Positions 44,751 through 51,982 of a stretch of 64,000 bases of DNA are shown here, piece after piece. Position 1 is the stretch's first letter. Every line of letters starts with the position of its first letter. The notes under the pieces were generated by a model. That model made no database searches. It was not told the origin of the DNA and was given only the letters and a program-made list of their open reading frames with translations. This stretch comes from Actinoplanes sichuanensis (lineage in GTDB: Bacteria > Actinomycetota > Actinomycetes > Mycobacteriales > Micromonosporaceae), in assembly GCF_033097365.1 (NCBI RefSeq), contig NZ_AP028461.1, positions 11,311,501-11,375,500 on the forward strand, written 5' to 3'. The position numbers and the translations under genes were made by a program.

Positions 44751-46345
44751 TGCTGGCCGACGCCCTGCGCACCCCGCCGGATGGTCTCGGCGAGGCGTTC
44801 ACCCTGATCGACGGGCTCGACGACGCACTGGTCCACGGTCTGGCCCGGCTCGACGAGGAGCGCGCCGCCGCCCTGGAGTCGTTCGCGGCCGCCTTCACCG
44901 GCTCACCGCTGTCCGGCCGGGTCACCGACGCGATCGGCAAGATCGTCGCCGGCTCGGTCACCGACGAGCACCTGGCCGTGCTGGCCGGAGCCCGCGCCGC
45001 CCTGACCGGAGCCGCCCACGACGCCCTGCTCGGCCGCCTCGACTCGGCCCTCGGCCGCTCCCGCCCGGCGTGGCCCACGACGTCCACCGACGCCGGGCCA
45101 CTGCCCGCCGATGACCGTCCCGGGCCGGTGCTCACCGAGGACGCTTCCGATCCATTGCCCGCTGACGGTCGTTCCGGGTCGTTGCCCGTTGATGGTCGGT
45201 CGGGGTCGTTGCCCGCTGACGGTCGGTCCCGGCCGCTGCTCGCCGGTGGCCGGTCCTGGCTGCGTGAGCTGGCCCTCGCCGGGTGGCGTGGGGTCGACCA
45301 CGAGCTGGCCGGCGGTGGCGACCGGGCGGTTCAGGCGCTGCTCGCCGACCCGTCCGGGCGGCGGCTGGCGGTGCTGCTCGACGGTTTCGCCGCCGAGCTG
45401 CGCAGCGCCGCGCCGGTCGCCACGTTCGACCGGATCCCGGTGCGCCGCTGGGCCGACCTTTGGGCCCGGGCGATCCTGCTCTCCCAGGACACTTTTGCGG
45501 CCGTCGGCGTTTCCCCCTCCGCTTCGGCCGCTTCGGCCGCTTCGACCACCTCCGCCGGTTCGGCGGCCTCGGCCGTCTCTGCTACGGGCGTGGTCTCGGC
45601 TGCTGCGGCCGTCGCGGCTGACGGTCGGCTTCTGCTGCTCGGCGTCGACCTGCACGAGCACCCGACGGTCTTCCGCGCTCAGGCTCACGGGCTGTTGGAG
45701 ACGGCCGGTGGCGAGGTGCGGCTGGTCCGGGTGAGCGTGGCGGCGGCCAAGGTCGACACCATCAGCGGGTCGTCCGCGTGGCGGATGCTCAGCGGATTCC
45801 CGGTGTTCCGGGAGGCCCTGGCCGGCCGGCGGACGGTCGAGGTGTCCGGCATGGCGCTCACCCCGGCCGGCGACCTGCTCTGGGACGAGTCACGGGCGGT
45901 GCCCGGCGAGCCCGCCGACCCGTTCGCGGTCGCCCGGGTCCGGCTCGGCGCGGCGACCGCCTCGCCGGTGGCCCCGCTCGACAGGCATCCGGCGGCCATC
46001 GCCGAGCCGGTCCTGCTGGAGGGCTACACCGCCGGCGCGGAGTCGTTCGAGCTGGGCGGGGTCACTCTCGCCGTCGACTCCGACCGGCTGCCCGAGGCCG
46101 GCCCGATCACTCCGGCCCTGGTCGCCGCGTCCACCGCCTGTCTCGGCCTGCTCCGCTGGGATGCCGGCCGCTGGGCGGTGCAACCGCTCGCCGTGCAGGC
46201 GCTGGTCCGTAAGAAGCCCGTCGTCGCGCACACCGGCGACTGGGCGCTCGGCCCGACCGAGCCCAAGGCGGCCAAGGCCGAGGCGGTCGCCGGCACCGCC
46301 GTCGACGTGCTGCGTGAGCGCGCGGGAAGGCTGTTGCGGAAATGA
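44750..46345 (+). CDS. Unrecognised 531-residue protein of the vWA-MoxR operon
   Basis: Not assigned. Residues 1-100 are helical and acidic (LRTPPDGLGEAFTLIDGLDD). Residues ~110-165 are a linker with 9-residue repeats (LPADGRSGS, LPVDGRSGS, LPADGRSRP) encoded by a 27-bp tandem repeat. Another Ser/Ala/Thr-rich low-complexity stretch lies at ~255-285. The second half looks like a mixed alpha/beta domain (LLLLGVDLHEHPTVFRAQAH, SGMALTPAGDLLWDESRAVP). No membrane segment, P-loop or known motif. In related operons this slot is often a DUF5691 protein; I cannot confirm that here. Ends in an ATGA overlap with the vWA gene. Confidence 0.75.
   Translation: MLADALRTPPDGLGEAFTLIDGLDDALVHGLARLDEERAAALESFAAAFTGSPLSGRVTDAIGKIVAGSVTDEHLAVLAGARAALTGAAHDALLGRLDSALGRSRPAWPTTSTDAGPLPADDRPGPVLTEDASDPLPADGRSGSLPVDGRSGSLPADGRSRPLLAGGRSWLRELALAGWRGVDHELAGGGDRAVQALLADPSGRRLAVLLDGFAAELRSAAPVATFDRIPVRRWADLWARAILLSQDTFAAVGVSPSASAASAASTTSAGSAASAVSATGVVSAAAAVAADGRLLLLGVDLHEHPTVFRAQAHGLLETAGGEVRLVRVSVAAAKVDTISGSSAWRMLSGFPVFREALAGRRTVEVSGMALTPAGDLLWDESRAVPGEPADPFAVARVRLGAATASPVAPLDRHPAAIAEPVLLEGYTAGAESFELGGVTLAVDSDRLPEAGPITPALVAASTACLGLLRWDAGRWAVQPLAVQALVRKKPVVAHTGDWALGPTEPKAAKAEAVAGTAVDVLRERAGRLLRK
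45155..45259 (+). repeat. 27-bp tandem repeat inside the coding region
   Basis: Starts at 45155, 45182, 45209 and a decayed fourth copy at 45236; a further weak copy lies at about 45098. Unit begins TTGCCCG(C/T)TGA(C/T)GGTCG. The 27-bp period keeps frame and encodes the 9-residue LPADGRSGS-type repeats, so copy number can change without frameshift. Confidence 0.8.
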
Positions 46346-47670
46346 GCGCTGCGGAGACCCGTCGTCAGGTCCTCTACTGGCGGCTGCTGGCCCGGCTTTT
46401 CGATCCGGAGGAGCAGCCCACCCTGGAGTCGGGCAGCATGGCGATCGTCGGTGATCTCGGCCTACCGGCCACGTTGCTCGACCCGTCCGTCTCGATCGAC
46501 ACCGTGGTGCAGCGGTTCCCCCAGCTGGAGGCCGAGTTCGACGGGCTGATGAGTGATCCCGGCGACGATCGTGACGGCGAGGTGCGTCGCGCTGCCCTGG
46601 TGTCGAAACTGCTGCTCAACGTCTTCGCGACCGGCTCCGGCAACGTGACCGCCGAGCAACTGCAGCGCTGGCAGGCCGACGCCGGCTGGTTCGAGCGGGC
46701 GATGGGCTGCGAGCCCGGCGGCCTGCGCGGCCGGGCGGGCGGTGCGGGCTCCGCCGCCGGCGCCGGTACGGGTGCCGGAGCCGGTCTCGGCGCCACCCTG
46801 GCCGGGATCGAGGGTGACCTGGTCAGCCGGATGCGGTTGCGCGAGGTGCTCGCCGACAACCGGCTCGCCCGGCAGCTCACCCCGAGCATGTCGCTGATCG
46901 AGCAACTGCTGCGTGACAAGGACAATCTGGACGGTGTGGCGCTGGCCAACGCCAAGGCGCTGATCCGCCGGTTCGTCGACGAGGTGGCCGAGGTCTTGCG
47001 GACCCAGGTCGCCCAGGCCAGCGCCGGCACGATCGACAGATCCGTGCCGCCGAAACGGATCTTCCGTAACCTCGATCTGGACCGCACGATCTGGAAGAAC
47101 CTGCCGAACTGGAGTCCGGAGGACGAGCGGCTCTACGTCGACCGGCTCTACTACCGGCAGACCGCGAAACGGATCGAGCCGGCCCGCCTGATCGTGGTGG
47201 TGGACCAGTCCGGGTCGATGGTCGACGCGATGGTCAACTGCACCATCCTCGCCTCGATCTTCGCCGGCCTGCCCAAGGTCGACGTGCACCTGGTCGCCTA
47301 CGACACCCGGGCCCTCGACCTGACCCCGTGGGTGCACGACCCGTTCGAGGTGCTGCTGCACACCAAGCTCGGCGGCGGCACCGACGGCACGGTCGCGCTC
47401 GACCTGGCCCGGCCCAAGATCACCGATCCGCGCAACACCGTGGTCGTCTGGATCTCCGACTTCTACGAGTGGCAGGAGCAGGCCGTCTGGGACGGCATGC
47501 AGGCCGTGCACCGTTCCGGGGTCAAGTTCATCCCGGTCGGTTCGGTCAGCAGCGGCGGCCACCAGAGCGTCAACCCGTGGTTCCGGCAGCGCTTCAAGGA
47601 CCAGGGCACCCCGGTCCTGTCCGGCCACATCAAGAAGCTCGTGACCGAGCTCAAGAACTTCCTCGTCTGA
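46342..47670 (+). CDS. vWA-domain protein (CoxE/MoxR-associated type)
   Basis: 442 residues. N-terminal ~270 residues are helical with a Gly/Ala-rich linker (~125-150). The vWA domain (~281-440) has the MIDAS metal site Asp288-Q-Ser290-G-Ser292 in IVVVDQSGSMVDAM, then LGGGTDGTVAL (MIDAS Thr) and VVVWISDFYEW (MIDAS Asp). Such proteins act with MoxR ATPases to insert metals or remodel target complexes. Coupled by ATGA to the unrecognised gene and followed after 25 bases by the MoxR gene. Confidence 0.92.
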   Translation: MSAAETRRQVLYWRLLARLFDPEEQPTLESGSMAIVGDLGLPATLLDPSVSIDTVVQRFPQLEAEFDGLMSDPGDDRDGEVRRAALVSKLLLNVFATGSGNVTAEQLQRWQADAGWFERAMGCEPGGLRGRAGGAGSAAGAGTGAGAGLGATLAGIEGDLVSRMRLREVLADNRLARQLTPSMSLIEQLLRDKDNLDGVALANAKALIRRFVDEVAEVLRTQVAQASAGTIDRSVPPKRIFRNLDLDRTIWKNLPNWSPEDERLYVDRLYYRQTAKRIEPARLIVVVDQSGSMVDAMVNCTILASIFAGLPKVDVHLVAYDTRALDLTPWVHDPFEVLLHTKLGGGTDGTVALDLARPKITDPRNTVVVWISDFYEWQEQAVWDGMQAVHRSGVKFIPVGSVSSGGHQSVNPWFRQRFKDQGTPVLSGHIKKLVTELKNFLV

Positions 47671-47695
47671 TCTCTCACCCTAGGAGACCGTCCCC

Positions 47696-48808
47696 ATGAG
47701 TGACATGCTGCGCGCCCCCGCCGAGGTCAAGTACGCCGACGAGCTGGACTGGCTGGAGTCGGTCGACGACGGCCCCAAGCCGTTCTCCTGGCGGCTCAGC
47801 CCCAAGATGGTCCGGCTGTTCATTCTCGGTTCCGAGCGCGCCGACGGCCTGGACCGGGAGATTGCGCAGAAGTGGTTCGGCGACCGCAGCTTCGTCGAGC
47901 GGGCCATCGTCACCCTCGCCTCTGACCGTGGTCTGCTGCTGATCGGCGACCCGGGCACCGGCAAGAGCTGGCTGGCCGAGCTGCTGTCCGCCGCGATCAG
48001 CCGCAACTCCACTCTTGTCGTGCAGGGCACCGCCGGCACCACCGAGGACCACATCAAGTATTCGTGGAACGTCTCGATGGTCATCGCGAAAGGCCAATCC
48101 CGGGCGTCGATGATCCCATCGCCGATCATGACGGCCATGGAGACCGGCGTGATCGGCCGTTTCGAGGAGCTGACCCGGTCCACCAGTGACGTGCAGGACG
48201 CGTTGATCTCGATCCTCTCCGAGAAATACGTGTCGATTCCCGAGCTCGACGACGACAACATCGTCTTCGCCAAGCCCGGCTTCAGCATCATCGCCACCGC
48301 CAACAGCCGCGACCGGGGGGTCAACGACCTGTCCTCGGCGCTCAAGCGGCGGTTCAACTTCGTCCGCATCCCGGTCGTGACCAACAAGAAGAGCGAGGCG
48401 GAGATCGTCCGGTTCCGGACCGAGGAGTTGCTGCGCCGGCACAACATCGAGCTGGAGGTGCCACCCACCCTGCTCGACGTGTTGCTGCAGAGCTTCGCCG
48501 ACCTGCGGGCCGCCGCGGCCTCGGCCGGCAGCGACGACGAGCGGCTCGAGTCGGCGCTGTCCACCGCCGAGCAGATCGGCGTTCTGGAGGACGCGATCCT
48601 GCACAGCAACTTCTTCGGCGCCCGGACCCTCACCTCGGAGACGCTCGCCTCGTCACTGGTCGGCTCGCTGGCCCGGCGTAGCCCGGAGGACCTGGCGATC
48701 CTCAACAAGTACTGGCACGGTGTGATCGAGCCGCGCAGCCGAGAGCAGAGCGGCGAGTGGGAGGGCTTCCTCTCCGGTGGCCGTCAGGCGATCGCGACCC
48801 TGTCGTGA
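47696..48808 (+). CDS. MoxR-family AAA+ ATPase
   Basis: 370 residues. Walker A GDPGTGKS at 84-91, Walker B region ETGVIGRFEELTRSTSDVQD (Glu-Glu in place of the usual Asp-Glu), sensor-1 FSIIATANSRDRGVNDLSSA and the arginine finger zone ALKRRFNFVRIP, followed by the lid with EAEIVRFRTEELL. The GFSIIATAN and ALxRRF patterns define the MoxR/AAA_5-like clade. ATP-driven remodelling of a partner, probably together with the vWA protein. Ends in GTGA overlap with the DUF5682 gene. Confidence 0.93.
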   Translation: MSDMLRAPAEVKYADELDWLESVDDGPKPFSWRLSPKMVRLFILGSERADGLDREIAQKWFGDRSFVERAIVTLASDRGLLLIGDPGTGKSWLAELLSAAISRNSTLVVQGTAGTTEDHIKYSWNVSMVIAKGQSRASMIPSPIMTAMETGVIGRFEELTRSTSDVQDALISILSEKYVSIPELDDDNIVFAKPGFSIIATANSRDRGVNDLSSALKRRFNFVRIPVVTNKKSEAEIVRFRTEELLRRHNIELEVPPTLLDVLLQSFADLRAAAASAGSDDERLESALSTAEQIGVLEDAILHSNFFGARTLTSETLASSLVGSLARRSPEDLAILNKYWHGVIEPRSREQSGEWEGFLSGGRQAIATLS

Positions 48809-51600
48809 CCAGCCCTTTCGACCCGCTCCGAGATCAGCTGCTGGGTGCGGCCGAGTCCCTGGCGGACGGGCCGGCCGCGCTGCCGGAGATTCTCGCCGGG
48901 ATCGTCGACGATGTCGACCACGCGCTGCGCGAGCCGCTGGAGATCTTCCCGGTCTGCCACCACTCACCGGCCTCGGCGCTGGCCATGCTCCGACGGCTGC
49001 GGGAGAAACAGCCGAAGGTGATCTACCTGGAGCTCTGCGAGGACCTCCAGCCGCTGCTGACCGAGCTGCGCAACTGCCGACTGCCGGTGGCGTTGCAGGC
49101 CTTCGCCTCCGAGCTGGACGGCTTCCCCAAGGAGTCGGCGCCGCTCTCGGTGATCGCGCCGATCACCGAGTCGTCCGCCGAGTACCAGGCGATCTCGTAC
49201 GCCCTGGACACTCCGGGTGTCGAGCTGGTCCTGGTCGACAGGTCCACCGACCACGTCTTCCAGTGGCAGCCCGACGTGTCGTCACCGGCGGACACCCCGG
49301 AACCGGAGGACGATCTGCACGGCGACGCGGTCGGGGTGGAGATCGGTGACCTGCGACCCCGATTCGCCGAGCTGGAGGAGCACCTGCTGCACCACGGCCG
49401 GGTGCGGCACTGGTCGGAGTGGTGGGACCAGTATGTGGAGCAGCCGCTCGCCGGGGCCGACCACGAGACGTACCGGCAGGTCATGGTGCTGATCGGCAGC
49501 CTGTTCCGGCGGCTCGCCCCACACGACACGAAACGCTATGCCAGTGACGAGGACCGGGAACGATACATGTGGACCCGGATCCGCGAGCACCTCGGCCGGT
49601 CCGGCGCCGATCCGGCCGACTGCCTGTACATCTGCGGGGCGTTCCACGCGGCGAGCCGGGTGGCTGAGGCGGGTTCGGCGCCCGGCACCCCGGACTTCGC
49701 GATCACCCCGCGGACCGGGACGACGTGGCTCTACGGGCTGATCCCGTCCAGCCACTCGGCGATCGAGTCACAGTTCGGGCTGGCGCCCGGTTCGGTGTCG
49801 ATCGCCGCCACCACCTGGCAGAAACAGCTGCTGAAACTGCGGCTCACCCCGTTCCGGCTGGAGGGGCAGAAAGGCGCCCGGAAGACGAAGAAGGCGCTGC
49901 CGCTGCCGGCCGCTTCGAATGGACCGGTCGTCGACCACCTCACCGGCTATCTGGCCGGGCCGCCGGTGCTCGACGGGCTCGACGAGGAGGAACTGCGCGG
50001 CTGGTGCGTCGACATCGTCCGGCTCGCCCGTCGTAACGGCTATCTCGCCAGCACAGCCGACGCGATCGCGGTGTTCGAGACGTCGGTGCTGCTGGCCGGG
50101 ATGCGCGGGCGGGTACGGCCGACGCCGTACGACTTCCAGGACGCCGCGGTCACCTGCATCGAGAAGGACACCGTGCCCGGCCGCCGGGACGTGCGGCGAC
50201 TCTGCGAGATCCTGCTCGGCGGTGACCGGATCGGGCAGGTCGGCTACGAGGCGCTGCCACCGCTGGCCCGGGACGTCTACGACCGGTTGGCCCCACTCGA
50301 GCTCGACCTCGAACAGCGCAGCATCCAGCGCGCGCTGCTCGACCTGTCCGCCCGGCCCGAGCTGGCCGGATGCTCGCAGCTGCTCTGGATGTTGCGGTAT
50401 CTGCTGCCCGACCAGGCGGTTCGCCCGATCATGGGCAGCCGCAAGCTCGGTGAAAGACACATCCAGGAGAGTTGGGACCTCGATCTGGGCCGTAACCAGC
50501 GGGCCGTCATCGAGCTCGGCTACGAGGGCGTCACCGTCGAGCAGGTGCTGGAGCAGCGCCTACGCCGTGACGCCTGGGATCCGAAGGCGACCGCCGCCAC
50601 CGCGCTCAAAGCGGTGGAGAACTCGCTGCTCTTCCTGGAGAGCCCGCGGCTCACCGACGAGCTGGGGGCGCGTGCGATCGAGCTGCTGGCAGCCGAGCGG
50701 ACCGTCGACGACGCTCCGGACGTGCTGCGCCGGATCCGTCGGCTGCTCGGGCACTACCGGGCCACCGCGCCGGTGCTGCCCGGATGGTGCGGGCGGTTCG
50801 TCACCGAGGGGTACGCCCACTACTGCACCCTGCTGCCGACCGCCTTCGTCGAGGAGGAGACCGGGGTGCGGCAGGTCGGCGCGATGCTCGGCTTCCTGTT
50901 CAGCATGGAGAGCCTGGCCCTGTCGCTGGGCTGTGACCGCACCCAGCTGGAGATCGCGGTCCGGCAGTCGCACCCGGAGTCCCCGGCCAAGATCGCGCTG
51001 CTCTGGGCGGCGTTGCACCAGCTCGGCGTGCTTCCCTTGACCGACCTGCGGGTCCGGGTCGGTGAGCTGCTCGGCAACCCGCTGGTGGTGCCGTCCTTCC
51101 CGCAGTATGTGAGCGGGTTCGTGCAGGCGCTCGAACCGGTGCCGAGGCTGGCGCCGTTCGTGGTGGAGACCCTCTCCCAGGCGTTCGCGCGGCTGCCCGA
51201 CCCGGTGTTGCTGCCCTGGCTGCCCAATCTGATCACCACGTTGAAACAGCAGGCGGCCGAGCTGGTGCCGGTGCTGACCCGGGAGGCCGGACGCACGTTC
51301 CCGGGATCGCTGGCCGCTCTGGACTCGTGGACCGCGCCGTGGAACGCCCCACCGCGCGCCCGGCCGTCGGCCGGACCGGGCGATGCGGCCGGACTCAGCG
51401 GGCCGTCCGGTCCGGCGGGTGCCGCGGCGGCGTTGCTGGCGGCCAACCCGGCCGCGGCGGACGCGGTGGCGACCATGCTCGGCTGCGAGGGCGGCTGGAC
51501 GCCCCTGACCACCGAGACCGGCGGCGACGCGGCGGTGGTGGGGCTGCTCACGGCATACCCGGCCACCGCCGAGGCGGTAGCCGAGCTGATCGGCGCCTGA
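48805..51600 (+). CDS. DUF5682 family protein
   Basis: 931 residues from GTG at 48805. N-terminal third: LEIFPVCHHSPASALAMLRR, VIYLELCEDLQPLL, then SLFRRLAPHDTKRYASDEDR and YICGAFHAASRV; the His-His motif and the later acidic/His residues recall the TraB/ChaN/EreA-type fold to which DUF5682 is thought to belong. The middle and C-terminal parts are long helical repeats (VIELGYEGVTVEQVLEQRLR), ending in a low-complexity Ala/Gly/Pro tail. Unknown activity, always found with MoxR and vWA genes. It is the last gene of the operon. Confidence 0.85.
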   Translation: MTSPFDPLRDQLLGAAESLADGPAALPEILAGIVDDVDHALREPLEIFPVCHHSPASALAMLRRLREKQPKVIYLELCEDLQPLLTELRNCRLPVALQAFASELDGFPKESAPLSVIAPITESSAEYQAISYALDTPGVELVLVDRSTDHVFQWQPDVSSPADTPEPEDDLHGDAVGVEIGDLRPRFAELEEHLLHHGRVRHWSEWWDQYVEQPLAGADHETYRQVMVLIGSLFRRLAPHDTKRYASDEDRERYMWTRIREHLGRSGADPADCLYICGAFHAASRVAEAGSAPGTPDFAITPRTGTTWLYGLIPSSHSAIESQFGLAPGSVSIAATTWQKQLLKLRLTPFRLEGQKGARKTKKALPLPAASNGPVVDHLTGYLAGPPVLDGLDEEELRGWCVDIVRLARRNGYLASTADAIAVFETSVLLAGMRGRVRPTPYDFQDAAVTCIEKDTVPGRRDVRRLCEILLGGDRIGQVGYEALPPLARDVYDRLAPLELDLEQRSIQRALLDLSARPELAGCSQLLWMLRYLLPDQAVRPIMGSRKLGERHIQESWDLDLGRNQRAVIELGYEGVTVEQVLEQRLRRDAWDPKATAATALKAVENSLLFLESPRLTDELGARAIELLAAERTVDDAPDVLRRIRRLLGHYRATAPVLPGWCGRFVTEGYAHYCTLLPTAFVEEETGVRQVGAMLGFLFSMESLALSLGCDRTQLEIAVRQSHPESPAKIALLWAALHQLGVLPLTDLRVRVGELLGNPLVVPSFPQYVSGFVQALEPVPRLAPFVVETLSQAFARLPDPVLLPWLPNLITTLKQQAAELVPVLTREAGRTFPGSLAALDSWTAPWNAPPRARPSAGPGDAAGLSGPSGPAGAAAALLAANPAAADAVATMLGCEGGWTPLTTETGGDAAVVGLLTAYPATAEAVAELIGA

Positions 51601-51671
51601 CCGTTCCCGAGCTGATCGAACGCGGTCGGAAGCCGGTTTCGGCTTCCGACCGGGCGTTTCGTTCCGGTGGC

Positions 51672-51921
51672 GAGGGGGCTGCCGGAGCGAAGCGCGGACG
51701 TGGGTGGCTTGTTGCGGTGGGGAGGGGGCTGCCGGAGCGAAGCGCGGACGTGGGTGGCTTGTTGCGGTGGGGAGGGGGTGCCGGAGCGAAGCACGGACGT
51801 GGGTGGCTTGTTGCGGTGGGGAGGGGGTGCCGGAGCAAAGCGCGGATGCGGGTGGCGTGAGGGGGCTGCTGGAGCGAAGCGCGGATGCGGGTGGCCTGTT
51901 GCGGTGGTGCGAGGGCGCTGG
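51672..51921. repeat. 50-bp tandem repeat block (about five copies)
   Basis: Units start with GAGGGGG at 51672, 51722, 51772, 51821 and 51859, with a partial sixth at ~51909. The unit contains GCCGGAGCGAAGCGCGGA and then GTGGGTGGCTTGTTGCGGTG. Copies 1 and 2 are identical over 50 bp apart from one base at the start; copies 3-4 lack one base (49 bp) and copy 4 lacks a further 11. It lies entirely between the DUF5682 stop and the amylase terminator. Frames through it exist but indels break periodicity by 1 base, so it is not coding. Confidence 0.9.
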
Positions 51922-51927
51922 AAACGG

Positions 51928-51962
51928 CCGCGCCGGCCGGGTTGGGGGCCCGGCCGGCGCGG
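51928..51962 (-). terminator. Terminator of the amylase gene
   Basis: A perfect 14-bp GC stem (51928-51941 with 51949-51962) with loop TTGGGGG, 20 bases past the amylase stop codon. In the leftward direction it is followed by GTTTCC. It could also stop rightward transcription. Confidence 0.75.
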
Positions 51963-51982
51963 TGAGTGGGGAAACGGGGCGG

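Larger units (their letters stand above)
51601..51982. other. 382-bp intergenic region between converging genes
   Basis: Occupied by the 50-bp tandem repeat block (51672-51921) and the terminator hairpin (51928-51962). The 70 bases after the DUF5682 stop include GGAAGCCGGTTTCGGCTTCC (51630-51649), a short stem-loop that may terminate the operon. No gene. Confidence 0.6.

Noticed and set aside
51672..51921. CRISPR array
   Set aside because: The 50-bp units are directly contiguous with no unique spacers, and there are no cas genes.
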